DNA from: Ardenticatenaceae bacterium
GTDB taxonomy: Bacteria > Chloroflexota > Anaerolineae > Promineifilales > Promineifilaceae
NCBI GenBank assembly: GCA_020634435.1
Contig: JACKBS010000005.1
Coordinates: 186,001 to 250,000 of the forward strand
Reading direction: 5' to 3'
Length of the DNA stretch: 64,000 bases
Shown: one piece after another, positions 1-8,186 of the stretch
How positions within the stretch are numbered: position 1 is the stretch's first letter
Layout of the letters: every line of letters begins with the position of its first letter
Program-made: the position numbers and the translations under genes
The notes under the pieces: generated by a model
Databases searched by the model: none
Seen by the model: only the letters and a program-made list of their open reading frames with translations
What the model was told of the DNA's origin: nothing

Positions 1-1
1 A

Positions 2-616
2 AAAGTGTCGTTTGTTTACACCGACGAGCGCAACAACAGCTACGAAGATGATCAGGTGATTACGCTGCTGGTTTACAAACGGCCGTCTGTAGACATGAAC
101 TTCTACACCCCCGTGTTTGACTTTTTTGTGGGGCAGCCGGGCAGTTTGCCGCTGCAATTGGTGAATAGCGGACGAAGTACGGCCGTTTTTGGCAATTTCA
201 GCGTCACGGCCGAAGGGGCCACATTTGAGAACAACAGCTTTTTCGTCGGTACGCTGGACCCTGGCGGCTTTTTCCCGCTAGATGCCATCATCTACCCAGA
301 AATGGCTGGCCCGCTGGACTTGCTGCTCAGTGTCAACTACACCGACGACTTTAACCAGCCGCAGGTGCTCACCCAAACGCTGACTATCAACGTGGTCGAG
401 GCATTCTTCCCGGAAGAGCCATTTGAGCCGTTCCCAGAGGAAAATATTCCTGAGGTTGTCGTGGAGCCGGAAACATTCGGCCAAAAGGTGTGGCGCTTCG
501 TCTTAGGGTTGCTGGGCCTCAGCAGCGGTGTGCCCCAGCCCGCCCAAACCGACTTTGGCATCCCCGGCGATTTCCCGGTGGACGGGCCAGTCGATGCGCC
601 GGTCTTCGGACCGTAA
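2..616 (+). CDS. C-terminal part of a secreted/membrane beta-sandwich protein (partial)
   Basis: The frame is open from the first full codon of the window, so the N-terminus lies upstream; the GTG at 5 is probably internal. The visible 203 residues contain a repeat-like extracellular beta-sandwich segment of the type seen in S-layer-like or CARDB/NEW3-like proteins (hydrophobic/polar alternation, Asn- and Phe-rich strands). An acidic Pro/Glu-rich linker follows (about residues 135-155), then one short hydrophobic helix near 160-175 and a Pro/Gly tail. It lies 105 bp upstream of a MacB-like permease on the same strand, so it may be the extracytoplasmic partner of that exporter. The family assignment is inference from composition; no catalytic motif is visible. 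Confidence 0.6.
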   Translation, partial: KVSFVYTDERNNSYEDDQVITLLVYKRPSVDMNFYTPVFDFFVGQPGSLPLQLVNSGRSTAVFGNFSVTAEGATFENNSFFVGTLDPGGFFPLDAIIYPEMAGPLDLLLSVNYTDDFNQPQVLTQTLTINVVEAFFPEEPFEPFPEENIPEVVVEPETFGQKVWRFVLGLLGLSSGVPQPAQTDFGIPGDFPVDGPVDAPVFGP

Positions 617-721
617 GCAAATTTAACGCAAAGAACGCAAAGAGGCGGATGGCGCAAAGAAAATTTTTGTTTCTTTCCCCCTTTCCATCTTTGCGCCTTT
701 GCGTCAAAAAAAGGTTTCACG
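617..721. repeat. Intergenic CGCAAAG-word inverted repeat
   Basis: The gap holds AACGCAAAGAACGCAAAGAGG on the left and an inverted TTTGCGCCTTTGCGTC on the right. These can fold into an imperfect hairpin between the two genes. A shorter relative (GACGCAAAGGCGCAAAG) occurs at about 12826-12843. Confidence 0.5.
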
Positions 722-2026
722 ATGGGTATACTCGATTTGCTTTCACTCGTGTGGGAAAACCTGACCCGGCGCAAGGGGCGCGTGGCGTTAACGGCCGTTG
801 GTGTCATCATCGGTACGGCGGCGGTGGTGCTGCTGGTGTCGTTGGGCAACGGCTTGCAGCAAAATGCGGCCAGCCAACTGGGCGGCATTGGCGACCTGAC
901 CAAAATTCAGGTGTGGCCCAACTGGGGCGAGCCAAACCCGGAAACAGGCGAACCAGGCACCACCACGGTCATCACTGACCAGACCATTGCCGATATTCAA
1001 GCGCTGCCAGGGGTAACGGCCGTTATCGCCCAAGAATACTTTCAGGGCTGGGGCTTCATCTCAGTGGATCGATTAGAGGGCGGTGGGCAGCTGGTGGGCA
1101 TTGGCACCGATGATTTGAGCAACCTGGGCGTAAAGGCGCAGGCAGGCACGTTGCAATTGGAACGCGGCACGATGATTATTGGATCGGCCGTACCGCAAAA
1201 TTTGTACAATCCCCGTCCCCGCCCCGGCGAATCGCTGGAACCACCCGCCGCTGAGGAGCTGCTGGACAAGCAGGTGTCGCTGGTGCTGGTGAAATGGAAC
1301 AACGACGGCACCGAAACACGCAAAACGGTGCGCGTGCGCATCGCTGGCGTCATCGCCGAAGCCCGCGACGAACCAGATTGGTCGATGTACATTTCCCTGC
1401 CCGAGATGGCAGGCTACAACACCTGGGTGCAGGGCAAACCGATCAATCGGGACGAAGTCGGCTATCCTGGCCTGGTGGTGCGCGCCGCCTCCATTGAGAA
1501 TGTGATCGACATCACCGACCAGATTGTGGCCCTGGGCTACCAGGCGTATTCGCCGCAATCGTTTGTGCAAGGCATCAGCGGCTTTTACACCATTTTGCAA
1601 ATTATTTTTGGCGGCGTGGGCGCAATTGCCCTGCTGGTAGCGGCCATCGGCATTGCCAACACCATGGCCATGGCCATTTTGGAGCGCACCCGCGAAATCG
1701 GCTTGATGAAGGCAGTGGGAGCGACCAACCGGCACGTGTTGGCCGTCTTTTTGGGCGAATCGGCCGGGATTGGTTTTTTGGGTGGTTTAGGTGGGGTGCT
1801 GCTGGGTTGGGGACTGGGCCAGGTGGTAAATGTGCTGGCGCTAGCTTACCTGGCCGGGCAGTCGGTGGAAACCGGCGCGCCACCGCCAAGTGTGGCGGTA
1901 GCCACACCTACTTGGTTACCTGTTTTTGCGCTCATTTTTGCCACGATTGTGGGGCTGATTTCTGGCTTGTATCCGGCGTTGGGGGCGGCGACGTTGTCAC
2001 CGATTAAGGCGCTCAAATACGAGTAA
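722..2026 (+). CDS. MacB/FtsX-like ABC transporter permease
   Basis: The 434-aa protein has the classical MacB layout. A first transmembrane helix (about residues 22-42) follows a short basic N-terminus (NLTRRKGRVAL). A large extracytoplasmic MacB_PCD-type domain spans about 45-285, and three C-terminal FtsX helices lie near 290-315, 335-365 and 398-420. The conserved loop TREIGLMKAVGA after the second helix is typical of FtsX permeases, which couple to a LolD/MacB ATPase. No ATPase gene lies next to it in the window; it would have to be upstream, with the partial protein at 2-616. Likely role: mechanotransmission-type export or lipoprotein handling. The substrate is unknown. Confidence 0.85.
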   Translation: MGILDLLSLVWENLTRRKGRVALTAVGVIIGTAAVVLLVSLGNGLQQNAASQLGGIGDLTKIQVWPNWGEPNPETGEPGTTTVITDQTIADIQALPGVTAVIAQEYFQGWGFISVDRLEGGGQLVGIGTDDLSNLGVKAQAGTLQLERGTMIIGSAVPQNLYNPRPRPGESLEPPAAEELLDKQVSLVLVKWNNDGTETRKTVRVRIAGVIAEARDEPDWSMYISLPEMAGYNTWVQGKPINRDEVGYPGLVVRAASIENVIDITDQIVALGYQAYSPQSFVQGISGFYTILQIIFGGVGAIALLVAAIGIANTMAMAILERTREIGLMKAVGATNRHVLAVFLGESAGIGFLGGLGGVLLGWGLGQVVNVLALAYLAGQSVETGAPPPSVAVATPTWLPVFALIFATIVGLISGLYPALGAATLSPIKALKYE

Positions 2027-2092
2027 CTAGTAATTGAGTAATTGAGTAATTGAGTGAATTACTTAATTACCAATTATTCAATTACCGCTCCC
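2027..2092. repeat. AATTGAGTAATTG-word intergenic repeat
   Basis: Tandem TAATTGAGTAATTGAGTAATTGAG runs into an inverted AATTACTTAATTACC. The same words recur around 39463-39503 and 40190-40260. The repeat sits between convergent genes and can form an AT-rich hairpin. Confidence 0.5.
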
Positions 2093-2722
2093 TCAGCTCC
2101 ACTTCACCCCAATGTCCATCACGATGTCGGCGGCTTTGTCGCCCTGGTCGGCGGCGTTGGAGATGTGGCGCAGGATTTCGCGGCACTTGAGCATGCGCAT
2201 GATGTGTTCGGCGTCTTCCGGCCCCTGGAACAAGTCGGCCAAACTTTGCCGGTAGGCTCGCTCGACCTCATTTTCCAGCTTCTTCACCCGGCGAGCGTGT
2301 TCATTGGCCACGCGGGGATGATCCAGCAGGCGTTCCATCGTCAGGTGCAGTTCCTTGGCCATTTCTAGCAGCAGATCGGCCATTTGGGATACGGCCGTAA
2401 ATGGGGCCAGCTTAAAAATCTCCAGCTCCTCAATCGTGTCGTACACATAATCAATAAAGTTATCGAGAGCACGAGACAGGGCAAAAATGTCCTCGCGATC
2501 CAGCGGGGTGACAAAGCTGTCTTCCAACTCGTGCACCAAAATACGATGCACCTCATCGGCCTCTTTTTCCACCTGCCGCGCCTGCACCGAGCGTTTTTCG
2601 TTGGGCTTTTTCAGGTAGGCTTGCAGCGATTCCACACTGACCACGGTGTATCTGCCCTGCTGAATCAGCAGCTGCAAAAAGTTGCTTTGTTTAGGTTTCA
2701 AGAATCGTTTGAGCCACTCCAT
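2093..2722 (-). CDS. DUF47/PhoU-like phosphate transport regulator
   Basis: This 209-aa, all-helical, charged protein matches the DUF47 (TIGR00153, PhoU-like) family whose genes sit beside pit in many bacteria. The conserved pattern of Glu/Asp-rich helices is visible (EADEVHRILVHELEDSFVTPLDREDI, given here as short parts: EADEVHRI, TPLDREDI, ALDNFIDYVYD). I chose the ATG at 2722 because GGAGG lies 8 nt upstream; the longer GTG start at 2737 has no ribosome site. It starts 17 nt after the Pit stop codon and is therefore co-transcribed with the transporter. Its likely job is to gate or assist low-affinity phosphate uptake. Confidence 0.85.
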   Translation of the reverse strand: MEWLKRFLKPKQSNFLQLLIQQGRYTVVSVESLQAYLKKPNEKRSVQARQVEKEADEVHRILVHELEDSFVTPLDREDIFALSRALDNFIDYVYDTIEELEIFKLAPFTAVSQMADLLLEMAKELHLTMERLLDHPRVANEHARRVKKLENEVERAYRQSLADLFQGPEDAEHIMRMLKCREILRHISNAADQGDKAADIVMDIGVKWS

Positions 2723-2739
2723 ACTTGTTGCCTCCACAC

Positions 2740-3723
2740 CTATAAAATCGCGTTCAGGGGAAAATAAAGCAGCGCCGCCAATAGGCCAGACACAGGAATT
2801 GTGAGCATCCAGGCGATGAGCATCTCGTAGCCCACCTGCCAGCGCACCTTGGTAAAGCGCTGTGCCGATCCTGCGCCCATGATGCTGGAACTCATCACCT
2901 GCGTGGTGCTAACCGGCCCGCCCATCAGTGCCGCGCCCAAAATGATCGCCGCACCGGAAATTTGCGACACAAAGCCATCGACCGGACGAATTTTGTAAAT
3001 ACGGCCGCCCAGCGTGCGAATCAGCCGCCAGCCACCCAGCGCTGTGCCCAAAGCAATGGCTCCGGCGCTCAAAGCAATAACCCACACCGGCACCACAAAT
3101 TCGGGGATGAGTCCTTCAACCATCAAGCCCAGGGTGATGATGCCCATCGTTTTTTGCGCATCATTGGCTCCGTGGCTGAGGGCAAGGCCAACGGCCGTTA
3201 CCACCTGCGCCTTCTTGAAAAAAACATTGACATGCGGCGAGGCTCCTCGCGCGAAAAACAGCGTCAGGTTCATGAGCAAGTAGCCGACGATCAAACCCAA
3301 AATGGGGGACAAAAAGAGGGCGACCAGCACCGTCGTCAGGCCGCTGGTTTCAATGGCACTCAATCCAGAGGCAACAACAACTGCGCCGACGACCCCACCA
3401 ACAAGCGCGTGCGATGAACTGGCGGGAATGCCTAAATACCAGGTCACCACGTTCCACACCACGGCTGCCATCATAGCGGCCACAACCACGGGCATAGTCA
3501 CATGAACGGGATCAGCGATGCCTTTCCCGATGGTTTCGGCGACGGCCACGCCAAAGAGGAACGGGCCAACGAAATGGGCTGTGGCGGCCAGCCACAAGAC
3601 ACGGCGCGGCTCCATCGCCCGCGAGGCAATGGGCGTGGCGACAATATTGGCGCTGTCATGGAATCCATTGAGAAAGTCGAAAATCAGGGCCGTAATCAGC
3701 AGCAGGAAAAAGGGAAAGGTCAT
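2740..3723 (-). CDS. pit: PiT-family inorganic phosphate transporter
   Basis: The 327-aa polytopic membrane protein carries both PHO4 signature motifs. GFHDSANIVAT is near residues 20-30 in the first half, and SHGANDAQKTMG is in the second. The inverted-topology duplication of GxND-type motifs is diagnostic of proton- or sodium-coupled phosphate symporters. It is the promoter-proximal gene of a two-gene operon with DUF47. A tandem TTAACA repeat upstream suggests control by a PhoB/PhoP-type regulator. Confidence 0.92.
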   Translation of the reverse strand: MTFPFFLLLITALIFDFLNGFHDSANIVATPIASRAMEPRRVLWLAATAHFVGPFLFGVAVAETIGKGIADPVHVTMPVVVAAMMAAVVWNVVTWYLGIPASSSHALVGGVVGAVVVASGLSAIETSGLTTVLVALFLSPILGLIVGYLLMNLTLFFARGASPHVNVFFKKAQVVTAVGLALSHGANDAQKTMGIITLGLMVEGLIPEFVVPVWVIALSAGAIALGTALGGWRLIRTLGGRIYKIRPVDGFVSQISGAAIILGAALMGGPVSTTQVMSSSIMGAGSAQRFTKVRWQVGYEMLIAWMLTIPVSGLLAALLYFPLNAIL

Positions 3724-3775
3724 GGATATTCAGGTCGCTGTCGGGCAGATCTTTCAGCCGATCCGCAGGCTAGAT

Positions 3776-3822
3776 TGTTAACAATTTGTTAACAGTATAA
3801 AAGCATCCCTGAAATCCTGCAA
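3776..3822 (-). promoter_or_regulatory. Promoter with Pho-box-like tandem repeat upstream of pit
   Basis: On the minus strand, TTGCAG (3817-3822), a 17-nt spacer and TATACT (3794-3799) form a sigma-70-like promoter. Two TTAACA hexamers (3787-3792 and 3776-3781) lie exactly 11 bp apart, with AATTG between. That is the direct-repeat geometry of PhoP/PhoB boxes in Bacillus-type systems. The repeats cover the predicted start of transcription, which suggests repression of pit under phosphate starvation. Such control is known for orfA-pit in Sinorhizobium. The repeat is seen; the function is inferred. Confidence 0.5.
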
Positions 3823-3827
3823 AGTTC

Positions 3828-4499
3828 TTATGTCACAGGCAGCGGCGGAATCAGCTCCTGGGTGGGGTTTTGGCAAAGCGTAACAATTGTTTCGGCGATT
3901 TGGTGTGGCGTAGACGGCCGTTCCTCATCCGGCAGCAGCACGTGAACTCGCAGGTTGTACTGGGCATACTCCCGCGCACATTCACGGCTAAAACCCACCA
4001 CACCGGCCTTGCTGGCGCAATACGCTGCCCGATTTTCCAGCGGCGTGTCTACCCCCGCCGTCGAAGCGATATTGACGATGACCCCACCGCGCTCGTGATT
4101 TTCATCAGCCATCACTCGACCACACAGCTGGCTCATAAAAAAGGTGCCTTTCAGATTTACTTCCAGGCAGCGGTTCCACTCCCACTCGTCTAGCTTAAGC
4201 AGGGTCGATTGGGGCATGATGGCGGCATTGTTCACCAGAATATCCAGCTGGCCCCACTCGGCACGGGTGGTTTCGATGATGTGCACGCATTGGAATTTGT
4301 TGGCCACGTCAGCGGCTACGGCAATCGCCTGCCCCCCGGCTTCACGGATCGCAACGGCCGTTCGCTCCGCCCGGTCTGGATTGAGATCATTGACGGCCAC
4401 ACGGACGCCGACGGCGGCCAAAGCCTGGGCAATCGCGGCCCCTACCCCCTGGCCTGCGCCGGTCACAATGGCAACCTTGTTGTGTAGAGAATTTTCCAT
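3828..4499 (-). CDS. Short-chain dehydrogenase/reductase
   Basis: This classical SDR has the cofactor motif TGAGQGVG at residues 13-20, NNAA at 90-93, catalytic Ser146 (NIASTAG) and the YxxxK pair Tyr160/Lys164 (YCASK). It is short (223 aa against about 250 for the family), and its C-terminal substrate-binding part is unusual and Pro-rich, so the substrate cannot be guessed. The ATG at 4499 is chosen over an upstream ATG at 4517 because the -10 box TATACT overlaps that longer start; the gene is probably read from a leaderless mRNA. Confidence 0.85.
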   Translation of the reverse strand: MENSLHNKVAIVTGAGQGVGAAIAQALAAVGVRVAVNDLNPDRAERTAVAIREAGGQAIAVAADVANKFQCVHIIETTRAEWGQLDILVNNAAIMPQSTLLKLDEWEWNRCLEVNLKGTFFMSQLCGRVMADENHERGGVIVNIASTAGVDTPLENRAAYCASKAGVVGFSRECAREYAQYNLRVHVLLPDEERPSTPHQIAETIVTLCQNPTQELIPPLPVT

Positions 4500-4505
4500 T
4501 GGCCC

Positions 4506-4533
4506 AGTATACGCCAATCAGACGGGGTGACAA
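4506..4533 (-). promoter_or_regulatory. Leaderless promoter of the SDR gene
   Basis: TTGTCA (4528-4533), 16 nt, TATACT (4506-4511), then only six bases to the ATG at 4499. Transcription should start at or next to the A of the start codon, and no Shine-Dalgarno sequence is present. Confidence 0.55.
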
Positions 4534-4821
4534 TGGGCAGTCCTGGCGTGGCGTGATAGGAGGATTGGGGGAGTGAGAAACGGCCGTTTCCCGCCTATTT
4601 CCTATGTTTTGCAGGGCGGGGTGGGTCCTATACTAAGGCAGACTGGCTACCATCCTGAGACAACTATGCAAGTGGCCGTGAAAGCTTTTCAACTAATTAT
4701 TTTAGGAATGCACATGATGGCCACCCGCCTCCATCGGAAACCGCAACAGCCATCATGAACTATCGCAGCTGAGGTTGCCCTGCATACTTCTTGCGGCCTT
4801 GGCTGAACAACAGGACCATTC
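4534..4821. other. Gap between divergent SDR and AAA ATPase genes
   Basis: This stretch holds one AACGGCCGTTT palindrome (about 4579) and the leader of the AAA ATPase gene. A 61-codon ORF at 4573-4758 has no ribosome site and no recognisable sequence. I see no RNA structure or repeat. Confidence 0.4.
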
Positions 4822-6162
4822 ATGTCAACAGCTCAGTTAATGAAGCTTCTGGCCCCTGTCATGAAGCTGGATGAATTGGGAATCCCCGTCGGCTTAGTGC
4901 AAGACATTATTTTCCGACTGCTTTTTAATGAAGGGGATGTAAATATCGCCCGCTTCAATGAAGTGTTGGGCATTCACGCCAGCCTTATTGATGAACTGCT
5001 GGCCCGCATGAAGCAGGAACATCTGGTAGAGGTTGTTCGCGCTGGTGGCCTGGGCAGCCTCAGCTTTACCTACGGCCTCACAGAAGCCGGAGCCAAACGG
5101 GCCCGAGATTCTTTTGAGCGCAGCCAGTATGTGGGCCGGGTACCTGTTTCGCTGGAAAAATATACGCAGAGCATCATGCTCCAAGCCAAGCGCGAACAAC
5201 GTGTATCGCCAACCCAGGTTAAACAGGCGCTCGGCTTTCTCATTCTGCCCGATAACTTTCACCGCCGCATTGGTCCAGCAGTCAATGCTGGCACCTCTCT
5301 CTTTTTGTATGGCCCCCCTGGCAACGGCAAAACCACCATTGCTCAGGCCATTGCCAAGCTAATTGCCCACGACTCCCCCATCTGGCTGCCCGAAACGATT
5401 ACCGTTGGCGGCCAAATCATCCGTGTTTTTGATCCGCTGGTTCATACCCCGGTAAGCAGTGATGCGATGGCGATACATACAGGGATGTTGATGAACGGCC
5501 GTACCGAGAAGTTCAAATATGATCAGCGGTGGCGGCTGTTTGAACGCCCCGCAGTGATGGTGGGTGGTGAACTGACGATGGAGTCGCTGGACCTGCGCTA
5601 TGAACCGATTGCCAAGGTGTATGAAGCGCCGCTACAGCTTAAAGCCAACGGCGGCATGTTCCTCATCGACGACTTTGGCCGCCAACAAATCAGCCCCCAA
5701 GAACTGCTCAACCGCTGGATTGTGCCCCTAGAAAGCGGCATCGACTTCCTGCGCTTGCAGTCTGGGCAAAGCCTGGAAGTGCCTTTCCGCCAGCTGATCG
5801 TTTTTTCCACCAACCTGGACCCCATGCAGCTGGTTGATGGTGCGTTCCTACGCCGCATCCAGATGAAGGTGGAAGTCGGTGGCCCCAGCGAAAAATTGTT
5901 CTACCAAATCTTCACCGAATCGTGTAAGTCGTTTAACCTGCCCTTCGACAAAAAATCGTTTGTGCACCTGCTGCAAAAATGGTATCGTGCGCCCAACCGC
6001 ATCATGCAAGCGGTGCACCCGCGCGACATTGTGAAGACAGTTATTGCCATCTGCAACTACGACAACACCACCCCAGCCCTCACCCCAGAGCTGATTGATG
6101 AGGCGTGTGAAAGCTATTTTGTAGACGGCAATATGGCAGCGACGCTGGCAGACCAGATGTAA
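4822..6162 (+). CDS. AAA ATPase with N-terminal winged-helix-like domain
   Basis: This 446-aa cytoplasmic protein has a Walker A GPPGNGKT at residues 164-171, a Walker B LIDDFG at 281-286 and a sensor-1 Asn at about 331 (FSTNLDP). The first 100 residues look like a winged-helix/adaptor domain (LIDELLARMKQEHLVEVV, then a beta wing GSLSFTYGLTEAG). The family resembles MoxR/RuvB-like AAA proteins found as stand-alone genes in Chloroflexota and cyanobacteria. It is monocistronic and ends at a strong intrinsic terminator. The target (remodelling or transcriptional) is unknown. Confidence 0.8.
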   Translation: MSTAQLMKLLAPVMKLDELGIPVGLVQDIIFRLLFNEGDVNIARFNEVLGIHASLIDELLARMKQEHLVEVVRAGGLGSLSFTYGLTEAGAKRARDSFERSQYVGRVPVSLEKYTQSIMLQAKREQRVSPTQVKQALGFLILPDNFHRRIGPAVNAGTSLFLYGPPGNGKTTIAQAIAKLIAHDSPIWLPETITVGGQIIRVFDPLVHTPVSSDAMAIHTGMLMNGRTEKFKYDQRWRLFERPAVMVGGELTMESLDLRYEPIAKVYEAPLQLKANGGMFLIDDFGRQQISPQELLNRWIVPLESGIDFLRLQSGQSLEVPFRQLIVFSTNLDPMQLVDGAFLRRIQMKVEVGGPSEKLFYQIFTESCKSFNLPFDKKSFVHLLQKWYRAPNRIMQAVHPRDIVKTVIAICNYDNTTPALTPELIDEACESYFVDGNMAATLADQM

Positions 6163-6204
6163 TGGTAGAATGAAGTAAAAAGTTAAAAGTTGAAAGTGAA
6201 AAGT

Positions 6205-6241
6205 AAAAGCCTCTTTCCAGCGCTTGGAGAGAGGCTTTTTT
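6205..6241 (+). terminator. Intrinsic terminator
   Basis: GCCTCTTTCC pairs with GGAGAGAGGC around an AGCGCTT loop, with AAAA before and TTTTTT after. It terminates the AAA ATPase gene and could act for the opposing degV gene as well. Confidence 0.85.
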
Positions 6242-6254
6242 GTTCACTTTGTAG

Positions 6255-6283
6255 ATTGGGCCAATCTGCGAGATTGGCCCAAT
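6255..6283. repeat. Perfect 13-bp inverted repeat between convergent genes
   Basis: ATTGGGCCAATCT, GCG, AGATTGGCCCAAT. A three-base loop makes this a very stable hairpin 12 bp beyond the degV stop codon, with no T-run. It may block read-through or stabilise 3' ends. Confidence 0.6.
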
Positions 6284-6295
6284 GTTGACTGTACT

Positions 6296-7147
6296 TTAAT
6301 TATCGAAGAAGACGACGCCGAGGGCCTTGGGGCCAACGTGAGCACCGACCACCGGACTTAGCTCCACGATGTGAATTTCATTGGGGTTAAGCTTTTGTTT
6401 AAGCTCGGCATAAATATTTTCGGCTTCATCGGGAGCAGCGGCGTGAATAACGGCCGCTTTCACATTCGACTTACCGGCCATTTCCGTTTCAGCCACGTCC
6501 ATCAGGTGCGCCAGCGCTTTCTTTTTGGTGCGTACAGAAGCCAGCGGTTCAATCTTGCCATCGAGCAGGTGTAGGATGGGCTTGATGGACAGCATGGAGC
6601 CAATGAGGCGCTGCGCCCCGCCAATGCGGCCACCGCGATGCAAAAATTCCAGCGTATCGACCACAAACAAGACTCGCATCTTTTTCACCAAAGCGCGGGC
6701 CGCTTCGGCCGCCTCTTTGTAGTCGGCGCCATCTTCCGCAGCGCGGGCGGCGGCCAGAGCCATGTAGCCCAGCCCCATCGCCGCCGATTCAGAATCGACA
6801 ATCTCGATGGGATACCCTTCCATCATGTCAGCCGCCGCTTGGGCGGAGGCCTGTGTGCCGCTGAGCAGCTTGGAGATGAGAACGGCCACGATAGAATCGG
6901 CCGTTTCGGCAACTTTAGAGAAAAATTCGTGGAATTCGCCAGCGGAAGGTTGGGACGTGGTGGGCATTTCTTTGGCGGTTGCCAGGCGGGCATAAAAGGC
7001 GTCGGGTTTAATGTCAATATCGTCGCGCAGGCTGCTGCCTTCCCAGTTTAGAATCTGGGGGATGACGTGAATGTTGTATTTGGCCACCAGGGCCGGAGGA
7101 ATGTAGGCGGTGCTGTCTACCACCACCGCGACTTTTGCTTTGCTCAT
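6296..7147 (-). CDS. DegV family fatty-acid-binding protein
   Basis: This 283-aa protein has the DegV hallmarks: N-terminal VDSTAYIPP, the lipid-binding TSQPSAGEF motif, and GGRIGGAQRLIGSMLSIKPI in the second domain. Characterised DegV/FakB proteins bind a fatty acid and present it to FakA kinase for phospholipid synthesis; no fakA is in the window. I use the ATG at 7147, which follows AGGAGA at a good distance, rather than the in-frame upstream codon at 7204. Confidence 0.92.
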   Translation of the reverse strand: MSKAKVAVVVDSTAYIPPALVAKYNIHVIPQILNWEGSSLRDDIDIKPDAFYARLATAKEMPTTSQPSAGEFHEFFSKVAETADSIVAVLISKLLSGTQASAQAAADMMEGYPIEIVDSESAAMGLGYMALAAARAAEDGADYKEAAEAARALVKKMRVLFVVDTLEFLHRGGRIGGAQRLIGSMLSIKPILHLLDGKIEPLASVRTKKKALAHLMDVAETEMAGKSNVKAAVIHAAAPDEAENIYAELKQKLNPNEIHIVELSPVVGAHVGPKALGVVFFDN

Positions 7148-7323
7148 AAATGCTTCTCCTATATGATGAATGCGCTCTTCCAGTTGATGCTTACGTTTTA
7201 CCACAGAGTGGCCGGAAGGGAAACGGCCGTTTCGCCACCATGAATGATCTATCTAACCCGCTGCCCCATAATCAGTTTTGCCCAGACGAAAAAAAGCAGC
7301 TTTTAGGGCGATTGTTGAAAAAT

Positions 7324-7356
7324 TGATACAATATCTTTACAGCTTTGTCTGTAAAG
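7324..7356 (+). promoter_or_regulatory. Extended -10 promoter with downstream palindrome
   Basis: TGATACAAT (TG at 7324, -10 at 7327-7332) is an extended -10 without a clear -35. Directly over the expected start of transcription lies the perfect inverted repeat CTTTACAG-N6-CTGTAAAG (7335-7356), which could be a repressor operator for the esterase/ATP-grasp genes or a 5' hairpin. Confidence 0.45.
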
Positions 7357-7379
7357 TCCAATCAGGAAGAGAGAAGCAA

Positions 7380-8099
7380 ATGAATCGAGAATATCATCGT
7401 TGGTACAGTCCATCGCTGGAGCGCGACATGGAACTGCTGGTCTTTGGCCACAGCGGCGCTCGCGTAGTGGTGTTCCCCACCTCCAAAGGGCGCTTTTACG
7501 AGTGGGAAGACCGGGGCATGATGAACGTGCTGGGTCACCACATCAACCAGGGCTGGCTGCAAGTTTATTGCGTAGACAGCGTCGATGCCGAAAGCTGGTA
7601 CGCTCGTTGGAAACATCCCCATGCCCGTGCCTGGCGGCAGGTGCAGTATGAAAACTATATCATCCACGAACTGCTGCCCCTCACCTGGCGCAAAAACAAC
7701 AACCCGTTCCTCATTACCGTGGGGGCCAGCTTTGGCGCATACCATGCGGTAAACATCGCCCTGCGCAATCCGCACCTGGTGGGGCGGGCCATTGGCCTGA
7801 GCGGCATCTACGATATTTCGCGCTGGACGGATGGCCACGACGGCGGTTACATCTACGCCAACAACCCCTGCGCCTACATTCCCAACGAACACGACTGGGA
7901 GCGGCTGAACGCGCTGCGGCAGCTAGACATCATCCTGGCTGTGGGGCAAGATGACGGCTTGCGGGCCAACAATGAGGAGCTGTCTGCGGCGCTGTGGCAA
8001 AAAGAGATTGGCAACGCGCTGCGCATTTGGGATGGCTGGAGCCATGATTGGCCGTATTGGGAAAAGATGTTGTTGACCTACATTGGCGGACATGATTAG
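7380..8099 (+). CDS. Alpha/beta-hydrolase esterase (COG4947/esterase D-like)
   Basis: This 239-aa soluble protein has the nucleophile elbow GASFGAYHA with Ser117, an acid candidate at Asp191/192 (GQDDG) and the catalytic His222 in WSHDWPYW. This is the layout of the putative-esterase superfamily (esterase D / antigen 85 relatives). There is no signal peptide, so it is cytoplasmic. The ATG at 7380 follows GGAAGAGAG. It is followed on the same strand by two ATP-grasp genes, which suggests it hydrolyses or transfers an ester or peptide bond in a small-molecule pathway built by those ligases. Confidence 0.85.
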   Translation: MNREYHRWYSPSLERDMELLVFGHSGARVVVFPTSKGRFYEWEDRGMMNVLGHHINQGWLQVYCVDSVDAESWYARWKHPHARAWRQVQYENYIIHELLPLTWRKNNNPFLITVGASFGAYHAVNIALRNPHLVGRAIGLSGIYDISRWTDGHDGGYIYANNPCAYIPNEHDWERLNALRQLDIILAVGQDDGLRANNEELSAALWQKEIGNALRIWDGWSHDWPYWEKMLLTYIGGHD

Positions 8100-8186
8100 A
8101 AATAGTGGCTGGTGGCTAGCGGCTGGTTGGTATGCTCACAAACTAACGACTAACCACCAACAAACTAAAACAAAGGAGAGGGACGC

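Noticed and set aside
4573..4758. 61-codon open frame in the gap before the AAA ATPase
   Set aside because: No ribosome site, no hydrophobic or domain pattern, and it ends well before the downstream gene.
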